Part shown: in pieces, positions 53,894 to 62,859 of the stretch | Numbering within the stretch: position 1 is the stretch's first letter | How the letters are laid out: each line of letters opens with the position of its first letter | Source: Celeribacter baekdonensis | GTDB lineage: Bacteria; Pseudomonadota; Alphaproteobacteria; Rhodobacterales; Rhodobacteraceae | Reading direction: 5' to 3' | NCBI RefSeq assembly: GCF_003047105.1 | Contig: NZ_CP028475.1 | Span: forward strand, 992,001 to 1,056,000 | DNA: 64,000 bases | Notes under the pieces: model-generated | Databases searched by the model: none | Told to the model about the DNA's origin: nothing | Seen by the model: only the letters and a program-made list of their open reading frames with translations | Program-made: the position numbers and the translations under genes

Positions 53894-54022
53894 ATGCAAA
53901 CAATGCCGCAAAAACCGCAAGCCAATCCACAGCCGCAACAACTGCCGCAACCGCAAAGCCGTGCGCCGCTGCCGTTTATCGCCAAACACACCGTCAGCTA
54001 TACCGATTGGGCCGCGATCTAA
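53894..54022 (+). CDS. Possible 42-residue Gln/Pro-rich small protein
   Basis: ATG 53894 has AAAGGGG upstream and opens 42 codons: a Gln/Pro-rich start (MQTMPQKPQANPQPQQLPQ) and FIAKHTVSYTDWAAI at the end. The biased composition and clean start are suggestive. There is no family match and it may be spurious. Confidence 0.3.
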   Translation: MQTMPQKPQANPQPQQLPQPQSRAPLPFIAKHTVSYTDWAAI

Positions 54023-54382
54023 CGCGAGGTCCGAAAAGACGTCAGCTCTCTTGACGTCCGTGCCGTCGCCTTGGCACAGTCACAGGACTGTTCCCTCCGT
54101 TCTGTGCCAAGGCCCGTCATGTCCGCTCCCGTCTCCTCAACCCGCGACCTCGGACGCCTCCTATGCCCGCGCCGGGATCACCTCCGCCCAAGCTCTGCGC
54201 GATATCGGCCCGGATGCCGCCTATGCCCGGCTTTTGGCCCACGGCAGTCGGCCGCATTTCATCGGCTATTACGCTATGGTGATGGGGCTTCAGGGACGGC
54301 CTTGGAATGATTGCAAAGGCGCAGAAGAAACCGCCCTGCGCGCCCGCTTTGATGCGATTGTCAATGCCGCCCTGGCCGATGA

Positions 54383-54385
54383 CAG
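54383..54385. repeat. Left target-site duplication CAG
   Basis: CAG directly before the left IS end; the same triplet follows the right IS end at 62110-62112. Keeping one copy restores the interrupted TfoX-like frame. Confidence 0.75.
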
Positions 54386-54872
54386 TGAATCGCTCCGGTT
54401 TCACCGGAGACCATCAACTTAAGTAAGGATGATGGTTATGACAAAAAGCAAAATGGCAAATCGCTACTCGCCCGAGGCCCGCGCACGAGCGGTCAGGATG
54501 GTGTTTGAACATCAAGGCTCTTATGAGACGCAGGCGGGCGCGATTGCGGCCATTGCACCCAAAATCGGCTGTATTCCCCAGACCTTGAGCGGATGGGTTA
54601 AGCAGGCTGAGAAAGACAGCGGCATGCGCGACGGCGTGACAACCGAAGAGCGTGATCGGATCAAAGCGCTCGAACGTGAGGTCCGCGAGCTGCGCCAAGC
54701 GAATGAGATACTGCGCAAGGCGTCAGCGTTGGCCTTGTCACTCGGACCAATGGCGTTCCAATGGTCAACTTTGCACAGACGGAGCTCGACCGCCCACTGA
54801 AGCGATGATCGCCTTCATTGAAGACCAGCGTGTTGTCTACGGCGTCGAGTCGATCTGCAGGGTTCTGCCGAT
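54386..54872 (+). mobile_element. Left IS3-family copy, truncated
   Basis: It is almost identical to 60753-61239 and includes the left terminal repeat (TGAATCGCTCCGGTTTCACC), orfA (54429-54800, disrupted by a 38-bp insert) and the first codons of orfB (MIAFIEDQRVVYGVESICRV). It stops at CCGATT, where a second IS begins; the rest is lost. It cannot supply transposase. Confidence 0.88.
54730..54767 (+). repeat. 38-bp palindromic insert in orfA of the left IS copy
   Basis: 38 bp starting TGGCC and ending GGTCA, with a core CTCGGACCAATGGCG. It matches 61097-61134 in the right copy except A to G at position 3, which keeps a G-U pair in the arm. Removing it restores [16 protein letters not shown] and a normal orfA end. 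Confidence 0.85.
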
Positions 54873-55516
54873 TGAAGTGGTCCTGCATTTTAGGACAGTT
54901 TTGCGGCTTGGCTAAGATGCATCTGGTGTGTGTTCATGCCGCTTTTCGTGTTTCACTTTGGCCGAAGTATGCCGCGTCTGGCGAGCGTTTGTCGAGAGCG
55001 GTGTGAGGCCGTTCGCTGCTGTAGAACCCTATCCAGTTATCAATGATCCGTTTTGCTTGGAAACTGGTGTGTAATAGATCGACGAACGGCTGATCTTGAG
55101 CAGTTTACACTGACGCGTCAGGCTCAATTTTATATTCTCTTTGCGGATCATCCCGCGGCGTTTTGATGGGCTCACCGCTTGAGCCCTTGTGACAAAAAAT
55201 CGTTCTCCACCGCGAGCTGGCCGATCTTGGCGTGAAGTTCTTTGATCTCGCCGTCCTTATTCTCAGCCTTTTTGACTTTATCTGAGAACACCCCGGCCAT
55301 GCCTTCAATCGCCTGCCGCTTCCACGTGCTCACTTGCGTTGGGTGGATCTGCCGCTTAGCTGCGATCTCTTGCACGGTCTTGTCACCACGCAGCGCTTCA
55401 AGCGCCACAGCAGCCTTAAACTTGTCTGAAAAGTTCCGTCGCTTCGTCATTCTCGTATCCATTCAATCGTGGTGGATACATCTTAGCACGCTGTCCAGTT
55501 TTGCCGGACATCTTCA
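54873..55516 (-). mobile_element. Second IS3-family element, internally deleted, nested in the left copy
   Basis: Imperfect inverted ends TGAAGTGGTCC.. (54873) and its counterpart ending ..CATCTTCA (55516). It carries a complete orfA on the minus strand (55172-55462: RRNFSDKFKAAVALEALRGD, KRQIHPTQVSTWKRQAIEGM) and only the tail of orfB (AKRIIDNWIGFYSSERPHTA, LDKRSPDAAYFG). Most of orfB, with the DDE residues, is deleted. No target duplication is visible. Confidence 0.8.
55172..55462 (-). CDS. IS3-family OrfA of the nested element
   Basis: A 96-residue protein starting MDTRMTKRRNFSDKF, with the helix-turn-helix GDKTVQEIAAKRQIHPTQVS and a C-terminal coiled coil ending QLAVENDFLSQGLKR. It is intact, but the element lacks a full OrfB, so no transposase can be made from it alone. 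OrfA proteins of this type can act as repressors of related elements. Confidence 0.8.
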   Translation of the reverse strand: MDTRMTKRRNFSDKFKAAVALEALRGDKTVQEIAAKRQIHPTQVSTWKRQAIEGMAGVFSDKVKKAENKDGEIKELHAKIGQLAVENDFLSQGLKR

Positions 55517-55728
55517 CTGGTTTTCACTGGGGCTGCCCGACCGCGCGGTTTCAAATCAATAAAATTGTTAGGAATGCGCTGCGTAAAACAAAGCGACTTA
55601 AACGAATCTTCATTTCTTAGAGGCATCCATCAATGTGTGTAGGGCAGATGGGCCCGTTTCATGACCGCACTCTGTTTAAGAATTTCGCCATTGATTTGGG
55701 GCGTGATCGCGGGACCAGGAGAAATGAG
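55517..55728. other. Leader region of the chemoreceptor gene
   Basis: About 210 bases between the nested IS and the receptor gene. It holds no gene; the receptor promoter should lie here. Nothing specific was recognised. Confidence 0.4.
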
Positions 55729-58700
55729 ATGAAGTATATTATGCGGATCAAGCTGGCGAAAAAACTTCCGATGATCATGATTGGGCTAACCATCATCACA
55801 ATCGCTATTGCAAATGTGGTCGCCTACCGAAACGCATCAAGCTCTTTACTTGTCGAAGCCGAAGCCGCACTCATGACGGTTGCAGAGGCGCGTAAACTGG
55901 AGCTCGAAAGCTGGTTGAACAGCGTCGATATCGACTTGAGCAGTCAGACCGAAAATCCAACGGTGCTTTCTGCAATTCGTGGATTTGGGGAGGCTTGGGA
56001 CGCGTTAGAGCGAGACCAGACCGCATATTTGAAAAAGTGGTATATTGACGATAACCCAAATGAACTTGGTCAAAAGCAAGCCCTTGATTACGCGGATGAT
56101 GGGTCCGCATACAGTCAGGTTCATAAGCTCTATCACAACTATTTCCGAAAACTTGTGGATGAAAAGGGCTATTACGATGTCTTCGTCTTCTCAATGACCG
56201 GAGACCTGATTTATTCTGTTTTCAAGGAACAAGATTTCGCAACCAATTTCGTCGGCGGAGACTATTCTGAGACAGGACTTGGCGGTGTTGTACAAGCCGC
56301 GTTGAACGCCACAGAACCGCAAGTCTTTTTCTCTGATTTTTCTGAATACGCCCCATCAGGTGGTGCCGCCGCTGCCTTTATTGCGGCGCCTGTTGTGGAT
56401 CGACGTGGTGTGATGCGCGGGGTCATCGCCTTTCAGATGCCGTCGGACAGCATTGATAACATCACGCAGCGTCTGACAGGTCTCGGGCGGACTGGTGACT
56501 CGTATCTGGTCGGATCTGATTACCTTTTGCGCTCGGATACCATTCGGGGTGCTGGGGATGAAATCCTGAAGGTGAAAGTTGCGACGCAATCCGTTAAAAA
56601 TGCTGTGTCCGGTCAGCAAGGGTTTCTGCGCGAAGCGGATACGTTTTCCCCCAATGGCCCCGTTCACGAACAACTCTCGGCTTACTTTCCCGTTGAATAT
56701 CACGGTGTAAAATGGGGGCTTGTTGCGGAACAAACAATCGAAGAAATCCTCGAACCAGCCAATGCCTTGGCAAAAACGATGGCATGGCAAGGCACTGCTA
56801 TGACAGCAATTGTCGCCCTGATTGCCTATTTCATAGCGCGCACAATCGCCCGACCGCTTACCCTTGTCGAAACGGCAATGCGTACGGTGTCAGAGGGGAA
56901 TTACAGTGTGAAGGTTCCAGGAGTCGATCGTGGCGATGAAATTGGCATGATCGCGACGGCCCTTGATGAGTTCCGCCACGCTTTGGGACGCGCAGAGCAA
57001 GCCACGCGTGATGGTCTTTTCAAAGGAGCCGCTTTTGAGGGGTCCTCTGCCGCACTGATGATGATTGATACGGATTTTAACATCACCTACATGAATGCGG
57101 CGACGACAAAGTTGATGAAGGAAAACGAGGAGAACTTCCGGGCGATGTTTGGGTCATTCGACGCAGACAAGATCGTCGGATCCAACATCGACATTTTCCA
57201 TCGTGATCCTGAGCGCATTCGCGCGATCCTATCCGATACCTCAAAAATGCCCTTTTCGACAGACATGAAGGTGGGCGATGTTCACTTTTCGTTGGTTGTG
57301 AACTCGGTCGTGAGCCTCGATGGAGAACAAATTGGTTGCGTCATGGAGTGGCAAGACGCCACCGACATTCGCACCAACCAAGCGGTGATTTCAGCTTTGG
57401 ATAGTATTCAAGTGAAGGCAGAATTTGGCGTTGATGGTCTCTTTTCCAAGGTGAACGACAATTTCGCGCGCATGGTCGGTATCGCACCACAGGATTTGGT
57501 TGGTGTCGGCCATGCTTCAATCTTTAACTTCGATCCAGTTCTTGCGGAGCAAAATGGTGCGGTTTGGGATCGTCTGATCAATGGTGAAAGCATCCAAGGA
57601 CGTTTCAAACTTTTGGATCAGGATGGCCACACCTCTATCCTTGATGGCACCTTCAGTCCTGTTACCGACACGGCAGGCCGTCCATTCCGCATCATCCTTC
57701 TCGGTACAGACATCACTGACAGCCAAGCGACGATCATTGCCGCAGAAGCCGAACGTGAACGTATGAGGGCTGAGCAAGACCGGGTCGTTGACGGCTTGCG
57801 TTTGGGCCTCAAAAAATTGGCCGAAGGTGATTTGACCTCGCGTATTGATGAAAGTTTTGCCCCTGAATATGAAACGCTTCGCTCAGACTTTAATGAAGCC
57901 ATCCAAAATCTTCTCACAGCCATGCGCAGTGTCGTTGAAAACGCTGATATGATCCGCGGAGAGGCTTCCGAAATTTCCAATGCAGCGGATGATTTGTCGC
58001 GCAGAACAGAAAAGCAAGCGGCGACCTTAGAGGAGACTGCGACGGCATTGGACGAGCTTACCTCATCGGTGCGCTCGGCAGCTGATGGTGCAAACCAAGC
58101 CAGCGAGATGGTTGAGACTGCAAAGGCGAATGCCGAAGCGTCTGGTGTGGTTGTGCAAGAAGCTGTCGAAGCCATGAGTCAAATCGAAAGTTCGTCCAAT
58201 CAGATCTCTAAAATCACCTCTGTGATTGATGATATCGCGTTCCAAACAAACCTTTTGGCTCTGAACGCAGGCGTTGAGGCCGCAAGAGCTGGAGAAGCGG
58301 GGCGAGGGTTTGCTGTGGTTGCTTCGGAAGTGCGCGCACTGGCTCAGAGGTCTTCTGAAGCAGCGCGTGAGATCAATGACTTAATTTCTAAATCAGGCAC
58401 TTTGGTAAAGCGTGGTGTCGGTCTCGTCGGTGAAACTGGGCAAGCCTTGCGCGGAATTGTGAGTTCAGTGTCTGAAATTTCACACAATGTTTCAGAAATT
58501 GCAGTTTCCTCGCGAGAGCAGTCGTCGGGTCTCGCAGAGATTAACACGGCTGTGAACCAATTGGACCAAGTGACCCAACAAAACGCTGCAATGTTTGAGC
58601 AAACAACGGCGGCAAGTCACTCTCTGACGCGAGAAGCCGAAAACCTGATTGTAACGACGTCGCGTTTTTCAATTGGGGCAAGCCAACGTGAAAACAAAGC

Positions 58701-58869
58701 AAGAAAACTTGTAAATCCATCGGTTCAGGCACCTGAGACCCTCAAAAGAGCGGATGTTCCAAAGCCAACGGCCAAACCCAAGGTTCAAGTGGAACCTATG
58801 AAACAGGTGGTGAACGCCCCACCGCAGCCCTCGCAGCCGGTGATAGAAGAAGGTTGGGAAGATTTTTAA
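55729..58869 (+). CDS. Methyl-accepting chemotaxis protein with two PAS domains and a CheR/CheB docking tail
   Basis: A 1046-residue receptor, about twice the usual size. AGGAGA lies 8 nt before ATG 55729. Order: TM1 (about 13-31, [19 protein letters not shown]), a large periplasmic sensor (to about 345, Cache-like), TM2 (about 350-370), HAMP (to about 425), two PAS-like domains (about 430-560 and 565-675), a second HAMP-like segment, then the signalling hairpin with [20 protein letters not shown] near residue 837. The tail ends GWEDF, the xWxxF pentapeptide that tethers CheR and CheB. CheB and CheD follow directly. Codon use is more A/T-rich than in the flanks. Confidence 0.92.
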   Translation: MKYIMRIKLAKKLPMIMIGLTIITIAIANVVAYRNASSSLLVEAEAALMTVAEARKLELESWLNSVDIDLSSQTENPTVLSAIRGFGEAWDALERDQTAYLKKWYIDDNPNELGQKQALDYADDGSAYSQVHKLYHNYFRKLVDEKGYYDVFVFSMTGDLIYSVFKEQDFATNFVGGDYSETGLGGVVQAALNATEPQVFFSDFSEYAPSGGAAAAFIAAPVVDRRGVMRGVIAFQMPSDSIDNITQRLTGLGRTGDSYLVGSDYLLRSDTIRGAGDEILKVKVATQSVKNAVSGQQGFLREADTFSPNGPVHEQLSAYFPVEYHGVKWGLVAEQTIEEILEPANALAKTMAWQGTAMTAIVALIAYFIARTIARPLTLVETAMRTVSEGNYSVKVPGVDRGDEIGMIATALDEFRHALGRAEQATRDGLFKGAAFEGSSAALMMIDTDFNITYMNAATTKLMKENEENFRAMFGSFDADKIVGSNIDIFHRDPERIRAILSDTSKMPFSTDMKVGDVHFSLVVNSVVSLDGEQIGCVMEWQDATDIRTNQAVISALDSIQVKAEFGVDGLFSKVNDNFARMVGIAPQDLVGVGHASIFNFDPVLAEQNGAVWDRLINGESIQGRFKLLDQDGHTSILDGTFSPVTDTAGRPFRIILLGTDITDSQATIIAAEAERERMRAEQDRVVDGLRLGLKKLAEGDLTSRIDESFAPEYETLRSDFNEAIQNLLTAMRSVVENADMIRGEASEISNAADDLSRRTEKQAATLEETATALDELTSSVRSAADGANQASEMVETAKANAEASGVVVQEAVEAMSQIESSSNQISKITSVIDDIAFQTNLLALNAGVEAARAGEAGRGFAVVASEVRALAQRSSEAAREINDLISKSGTLVKRGVGLVGETGQALRGIVSSVSEISHNVSEIAVSSREQSSGLAEINTAVNQLDQVTQQNAAMFEQTTAASHSLTREAENLIVTTSRFSIGASQRENKARKLVNPSVQAPETLKRADVPKPTAKPKVQVEPMKQVVNAPPQPSQPVIEEGWEDF

Positions 58870-58940
58870 GTAAAAACAGATGAGCCCGGCACTGTAAAAC
58901 GCGCCTGCGCATTCAACAATTGGTTAAACGGGAGTTATGT

Positions 58941-60149
58941 GTGAAACCGCTACGTGTCTTGATTGTCGATGACTCAGTGACCATGCGTCGCCTTATTCGG
59001 TCTATACTAGAAGCCGATTCACGTCTTGAGGTGATCGCGGAAGCTGGCACTGCGCGTGAAGCCCGCGATGCCGTAAATACCTACCGACCAGATGTCATGA
59101 CGCTTGATATCGAAATGCCGAATATGAGCGGCCTTGAATTCCTTGATCGGCTGATGCGTCACCGGCCTATGCCGGTCATCATGGTGTCTACCTTGACTCG
59201 AAAAGGAAGCGATGTCGCTGTTGAAGCCATGTCTTTGGGGGCCATTGATTGTGTGGAAAAGCCGAAGGTTGGCGCGAGCGAAGATACGTTTTCCAAATTG
59301 GCCGATACGGTCGTTCTCGCTGCTAGGGCGCGGGTGTCCGGGCCACGCCCCAAAAAACAGAATGTCTCTCCACGTCAAAACCGATCGTTTCAAAGGATCT
59401 GTTTGATCGGAGGGTCTACTGGAGCGGTAGATGCCATTGAACGTACCTTGCAGAGCTTTCCATCGGATTGCCCTCCGACCCTCATTACACAACACATGCC
59501 GGAGCCGTTTCTTGTGAGTTTTGCTGCTCGCTTAAACCCATTGGTTGCCCCGGACGTTCGACTGGCGGTTGATGGAATGCCACTGATGCCTGGTCAAGTC
59601 CTTATAGCGCCCGGAGGCGCCTATCATCTCAACGTTGAGGGAACCTCTTCGCTGCGCGTTAAGCTCTATGAGGGGCCCTTAGTGTCAGGGCACAGGCCAT
59701 CGGTGGATTCAATGTTTTTGTCGGCGCGCCATGTTGCCCATAAAGCTGTCGCAGGGATTTTAACTGGGATGGGGCGCGATGGAGCCGAAGGCATGAGGGC
59801 GCTACGAGACGCGGGGGCCAAAACACTTGGTCAAAGTAAAGAAACCTGTGTTGTTTTTGGAATGCCCGAGTTGCGGGCGAACTGGGGGCAGTGGAAAGAT
59901 GGGCGGACCTTGATAAATTTGGACAAGAGCTTTTGCAGCTTGCTGAAATTCCCGTCGGTGCGAGGGCAGTATGACCACAATTTCACAGAAAAATGCTTCA
60001 GGAAAATCGACTTATATTGCCCAGGGAGAATACGCGATTGGGGATACAGAAGAGGTTGTTATTTCAACAATATTAGGGTCATGCGTTGCCACTTGTCTTT
60101 GGGATCCGGTTGCCGGTGTTGGAGGGATGAACCATTTTCTACTTCCTGA
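58941..60149 (+). CDS. cheB: Chemotaxis response regulator methylesterase CheB, frameshifted near the 3' end
   Basis: Receiver domain (VLIVDDSVTMRRL; phospho-Asp in VMTLDIEMPNMSGL), then the methylesterase domain with the triad Ser in LIGGSTGAVDA, His in ITQHMPEPF and Asp in GMGRDGAEGM. GTG 58941 is preceded by GGGAG; a TTG at 58920 is less likely. After ETCVVFGMP the frame is wrong: adding one C in the CCC at 59865-59867 gives MPRVAGELGAVERW and a stop at 59972-59974 that overlaps the cheD start by ATGA. The read-through tail to 60149 is not CheB-like. The enzyme removes methyl groups from, and deamidates, receptors. Confidence 0.88.
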   Translation: MKPLRVLIVDDSVTMRRLIRSILEADSRLEVIAEAGTAREARDAVNTYRPDVMTLDIEMPNMSGLEFLDRLMRHRPMPVIMVSTLTRKGSDVAVEAMSLGAIDCVEKPKVGASEDTFSKLADTVVLAARARVSGPRPKKQNVSPRQNRSFQRICLIGGSTGAVDAIERTLQSFPSDCPPTLITQHMPEPFLVSFAARLNPLVAPDVRLAVDGMPLMPGQVLIAPGGAYHLNVEGTSSLRVKLYEGPLVSGHRPSVDSMFLSARHVAHKAVAGILTGMGRDGAEGMRALRDAGAKTLGQSKETCVVFGMPELRANWGQWKDGRTLINLDKSFCSLLKFPSVRGQYDHNFTEKCFRKIDLYCPGRIRDWGYRRGCYFNNIRVMRCHLSLGSGCRCWRDEPFSTS

Positions 60150-60504
60150 TGGTCCCTCATCGCGTAACGATGTCAGTTCATTTGGTGCAAATGCCATGGA
60201 GCTTTTGATTAATGGTTTAGCAAGATCAGGGGCCGTGCGTGGTCGACTTCGCGCCAAAGTTTTTGGTGGTGCAGAGATGTATAAAGGTTTGACCAATGCC
60301 GGCACTGAAAATGGAGTGTTTGTTCTGTCTTACTTGAAAAGAGAAGGCATTCCTTGCGACAACCAAAGTCTGGGTGGCACTCAAGCGCGACGGATCGAAT
60401 TTATTCCAGCATTAGGAAAAGTGAGACAAAAGCTGGTCGCTGATGCCCGAGTGGTTGAAACGGTTCCACAACCAGAAAAAACAAATGATATTGAATTGTT
60501 TTAG
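59971..60504 (+). CDS. cheD: Chemoreceptor glutamine deamidase CheD
   Basis: A 177-residue protein. The catalytic Cys and His lie in STILGSCVATCLWDPVAGVG and GGMNHFLLPD, with the conserved KVFGGAEMYKG following. CheD converts specific receptor glutamines to glutamate and can also stimulate or bind CheC/CheA. The start lies inside the expected cheB stop (ATGA). No CheA, CheW or CheR gene is in the cassette, so it must plug into a host system. Confidence 0.9.
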   Translation: MTTISQKNASGKSTYIAQGEYAIGDTEEVVISTILGSCVATCLWDPVAGVGGMNHFLLPDGPSSRNDVSSFGANAMELLINGLARSGAVRGRLRAKVFGGAEMYKGLTNAGTENGVFVLSYLKREGIPCDNQSLGGTQARRIEFIPALGKVRQKLVADARVVETVPQPEKTNDIELF

Positions 60505-60554
60505 AGGTTTTTGGAAACGGCATGTGTCAATTATGTGTCCCGTCTTCCTGTCTA

Positions 60555-60752
60555 ACGGTAATCCCCCCATTTTTAATGGGGCCCAGCCGTAGACTTCAGG
60601 CGGCTGTTTTCAGTTTCATAGCGGGTGTGATACCGCCGATGCCCGTGTTGGGGCGGTCTTTGTTGTAAGTCCAGAGCCATTGCGTGGCCTGATCTTGGGC
60701 CTCCTCGAGGGTTTCAAAGATGTATTGGCTGAGCCATTCGGCCTGAACTGTG
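60555..60752 (-). pseudogene. IS3-family OrfB C-terminal fragment
   Basis: Minus-strand codons from 60752 to 60596 encode VQAEWLSQYIFETLEEAQDQ and ATQWLWTYNKDRPNTGIGGI ending TPAMKLKTAA, the terminus of an IS3-type OrfB different from that of the flanking copies. The hairpin CCCCCCATTTTTAATGGGG at 60563-60581 probably marks the end of that element. The right IS copy has inserted into or beside it. Confidence 0.75.
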
Positions 60753-60795
60753 TGAATCGCTCCGGTTTCACCGGAGACCATCAACTTAAGTAAGG

Positions 60796-61167
60796 ATGAT
60801 GGTTATGACAAAAAGCAAAATGGCAAATCGCTACTCGCCCGAGGCCCGCGCACGAGCGGTCAGGATGGTGTTTGAACATCAAGGCTCTTATGAGACGCAG
60901 GCGGGCGCGATTGCGGCCATTGCACCCAAAATCGGCTGTATTCCCCAGACCTTGAGCGGATGGGTCAAGCAGGCTGAGAAAGACAGCGGCATGCGCGACG
61001 GCGTGACAACCGAAGAGCGTGATCGGATCAAAGCGCTCGAACGTGAGGTCCGCGAGCTGCGCCAAGCGAATGAGATACTGCGCAAGGCGTCAGCGTTGAC
61101 CTTGTCACTCGGACCAATGGCGTTCCAATGGTCAACTTTGCACAGACGGAGCTCGACCGCCCACTGA
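60796..61167 (+). pseudogene. IS3-family OrfA, disrupted by a 38-bp insert
   Basis: The N-terminal part is normal: [20 protein letters not shown], helix-turn-helix [20 protein letters not shown], leucine-zipper [18 protein letters not shown]. After ASA the insert shifts the frame, giving an aberrant tail to 61167. Removing 61097-61134 yields [16 protein letters not shown] and a stop (TGA) overlapping the orfB ATG, the usual OrfA ending. Whether any functional OrfA is made depends on how the insert is handled. Confidence 0.82.
61097..61134 (+). repeat. 38-bp palindromic insert in orfA of the right IS copy
   Basis: Starts TGACC, ends GGTCA; with the adjoining GT and AC the arms are GTTGACC/GGTCAAC (7 bp). 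Inside are two small potential hairpins (TTGTC..GGACCAA and TGG-CGTT-CCA). The core CTCGGACCAATGGCG recurs, with one change, in 61567-61604. The expected empty site is GCGT^ACTTT. Confidence 0.85.
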
Positions 61168-61171
61168 AGCG

Positions 61172-62070
<899 letters not shown>

Positions 62071-62109
62071 AATGAAGCTATAGGTCTCCGGTAAAACCGG
62101 GGCGATTCA

Positions 62110-62112
62110 CAG
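62110..62112. repeat. Right target-site duplication CAG
   Basis: CAG directly after the right IS end, matching 54383-54385. The inner flanks of the two IS copies do not show this triplet in the same place, as expected for a composite element. Confidence 0.75.
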
Positions 62113-62244
62113 TGCCCCACCGATGGGGATTGAGGTGATCTTGGATGCGATTGGCACCGGGCTAAAACGCTGATCTGCCCTGCATCTTCATTGCAGCCCA
62201 AAATACTCAGCAGCCCAAAATACTCAATCGCCCCCGAACAAACA

Positions 62245-62275
62245 AAAAGACCGCCCCAAATGGAGCGGCCTTTTG
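62245..62275 (-). terminator. Terminator of ndk
   Basis: Minus strand: AAGGCCGCTCC-ATTT-GGGGCGGTCTT followed by TTTG. It lies about 32 nt after the ndk stop. Confidence 0.85.
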
Positions 62276-62306
62276 TCGTCTCATAGTCTGTCAAAAGCCT
62301 GTGGCC

Positions 62307-62729
62307 TTAGCCAACCAGTTCGAGACCCGCAAAGAAATACGCGATTTCTGCCGCAGCGGTTTCCGGCGCGTCGGACCCGTGCACGGAGTTTTCACCAACA
62401 GAGAGCGCGAACTCGGCGCGGATCGTGCCGGGAGCGGCGTCTGCCGGGTTGGTGGCGCCCATGATTTCGCGGTTTTTCGCAATGGCGTTTTCACCTTCAA
62501 GAACCTGAACCACAACCGGCTCGGAGATCATGAAGTCACACAGTTCGCCAAAGAAAGGACGGTCTTTGTGGACACCGTAAAATTCTTGCGCCTGAGCGAG
62601 GGTCATTTGAATACGCTTGGATGCGATCACGCGCAGGCCAGCTTCTTCGAATTTCGCGACGATGGCGCCGGTCAGGTTGCGTTTGGTGGCGTCGGGTTTG
62701 ATGATGGAGAAGGTGCGCTGGATAGCCAT
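62307..62729 (-). CDS. ndk: Nucleoside diphosphate kinase
   Basis: A 140-residue protein, the standard length. [20 protein letters not shown] at the N-terminus and the active-site histidine in [12 protein letters not shown] are visible. It balances nucleoside triphosphate pools by phosphate exchange. AGAGGTC precedes the start. It is divergent from the ABC-F gene. Confidence 0.97.
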   Translation of the reverse strand: MAIQRTFSIIKPDATKRNLTGAIVAKFEEAGLRVIASKRIQMTLAQAQEFYGVHKDRPFFGELCDFMISEPVVVQVLEGENAIAKNREIMGATNPADAAPGTIRAEFALSVGENSVHGSDAPETAAAEIAYFFAGLELVG

Positions 62730-62859
62730 GGGAGAGACCTCTTGGATCGGTTTTTAAGGAAACCGGGCACAAGCGAACCCGCACCCGAAGATTGCGCGCC
62801 GGATAGCACGGGGAGCCGCCTTTGAAAAGCGGTGATTGACCTTCGCCGCAGTCTCAGGC

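Noticed and set aside
54429..54800. Intact OrfA in the left IS copy
   Set aside because: The open frame looks complete, but its last 25 residues come from the frame shifted by the 38-bp insert and do not match IS3 OrfA endings.
61090..61140. Classical ribosome hopping over the 38-bp insert with matched take-off and landing codons
   Set aside because: The codons on each side (GCG or TTG before; GTC or AAC in the resumed frame) do not match, so simple T4 gene 60-like hopping is not supported. RNA-level removal or trans-complementation remain open.
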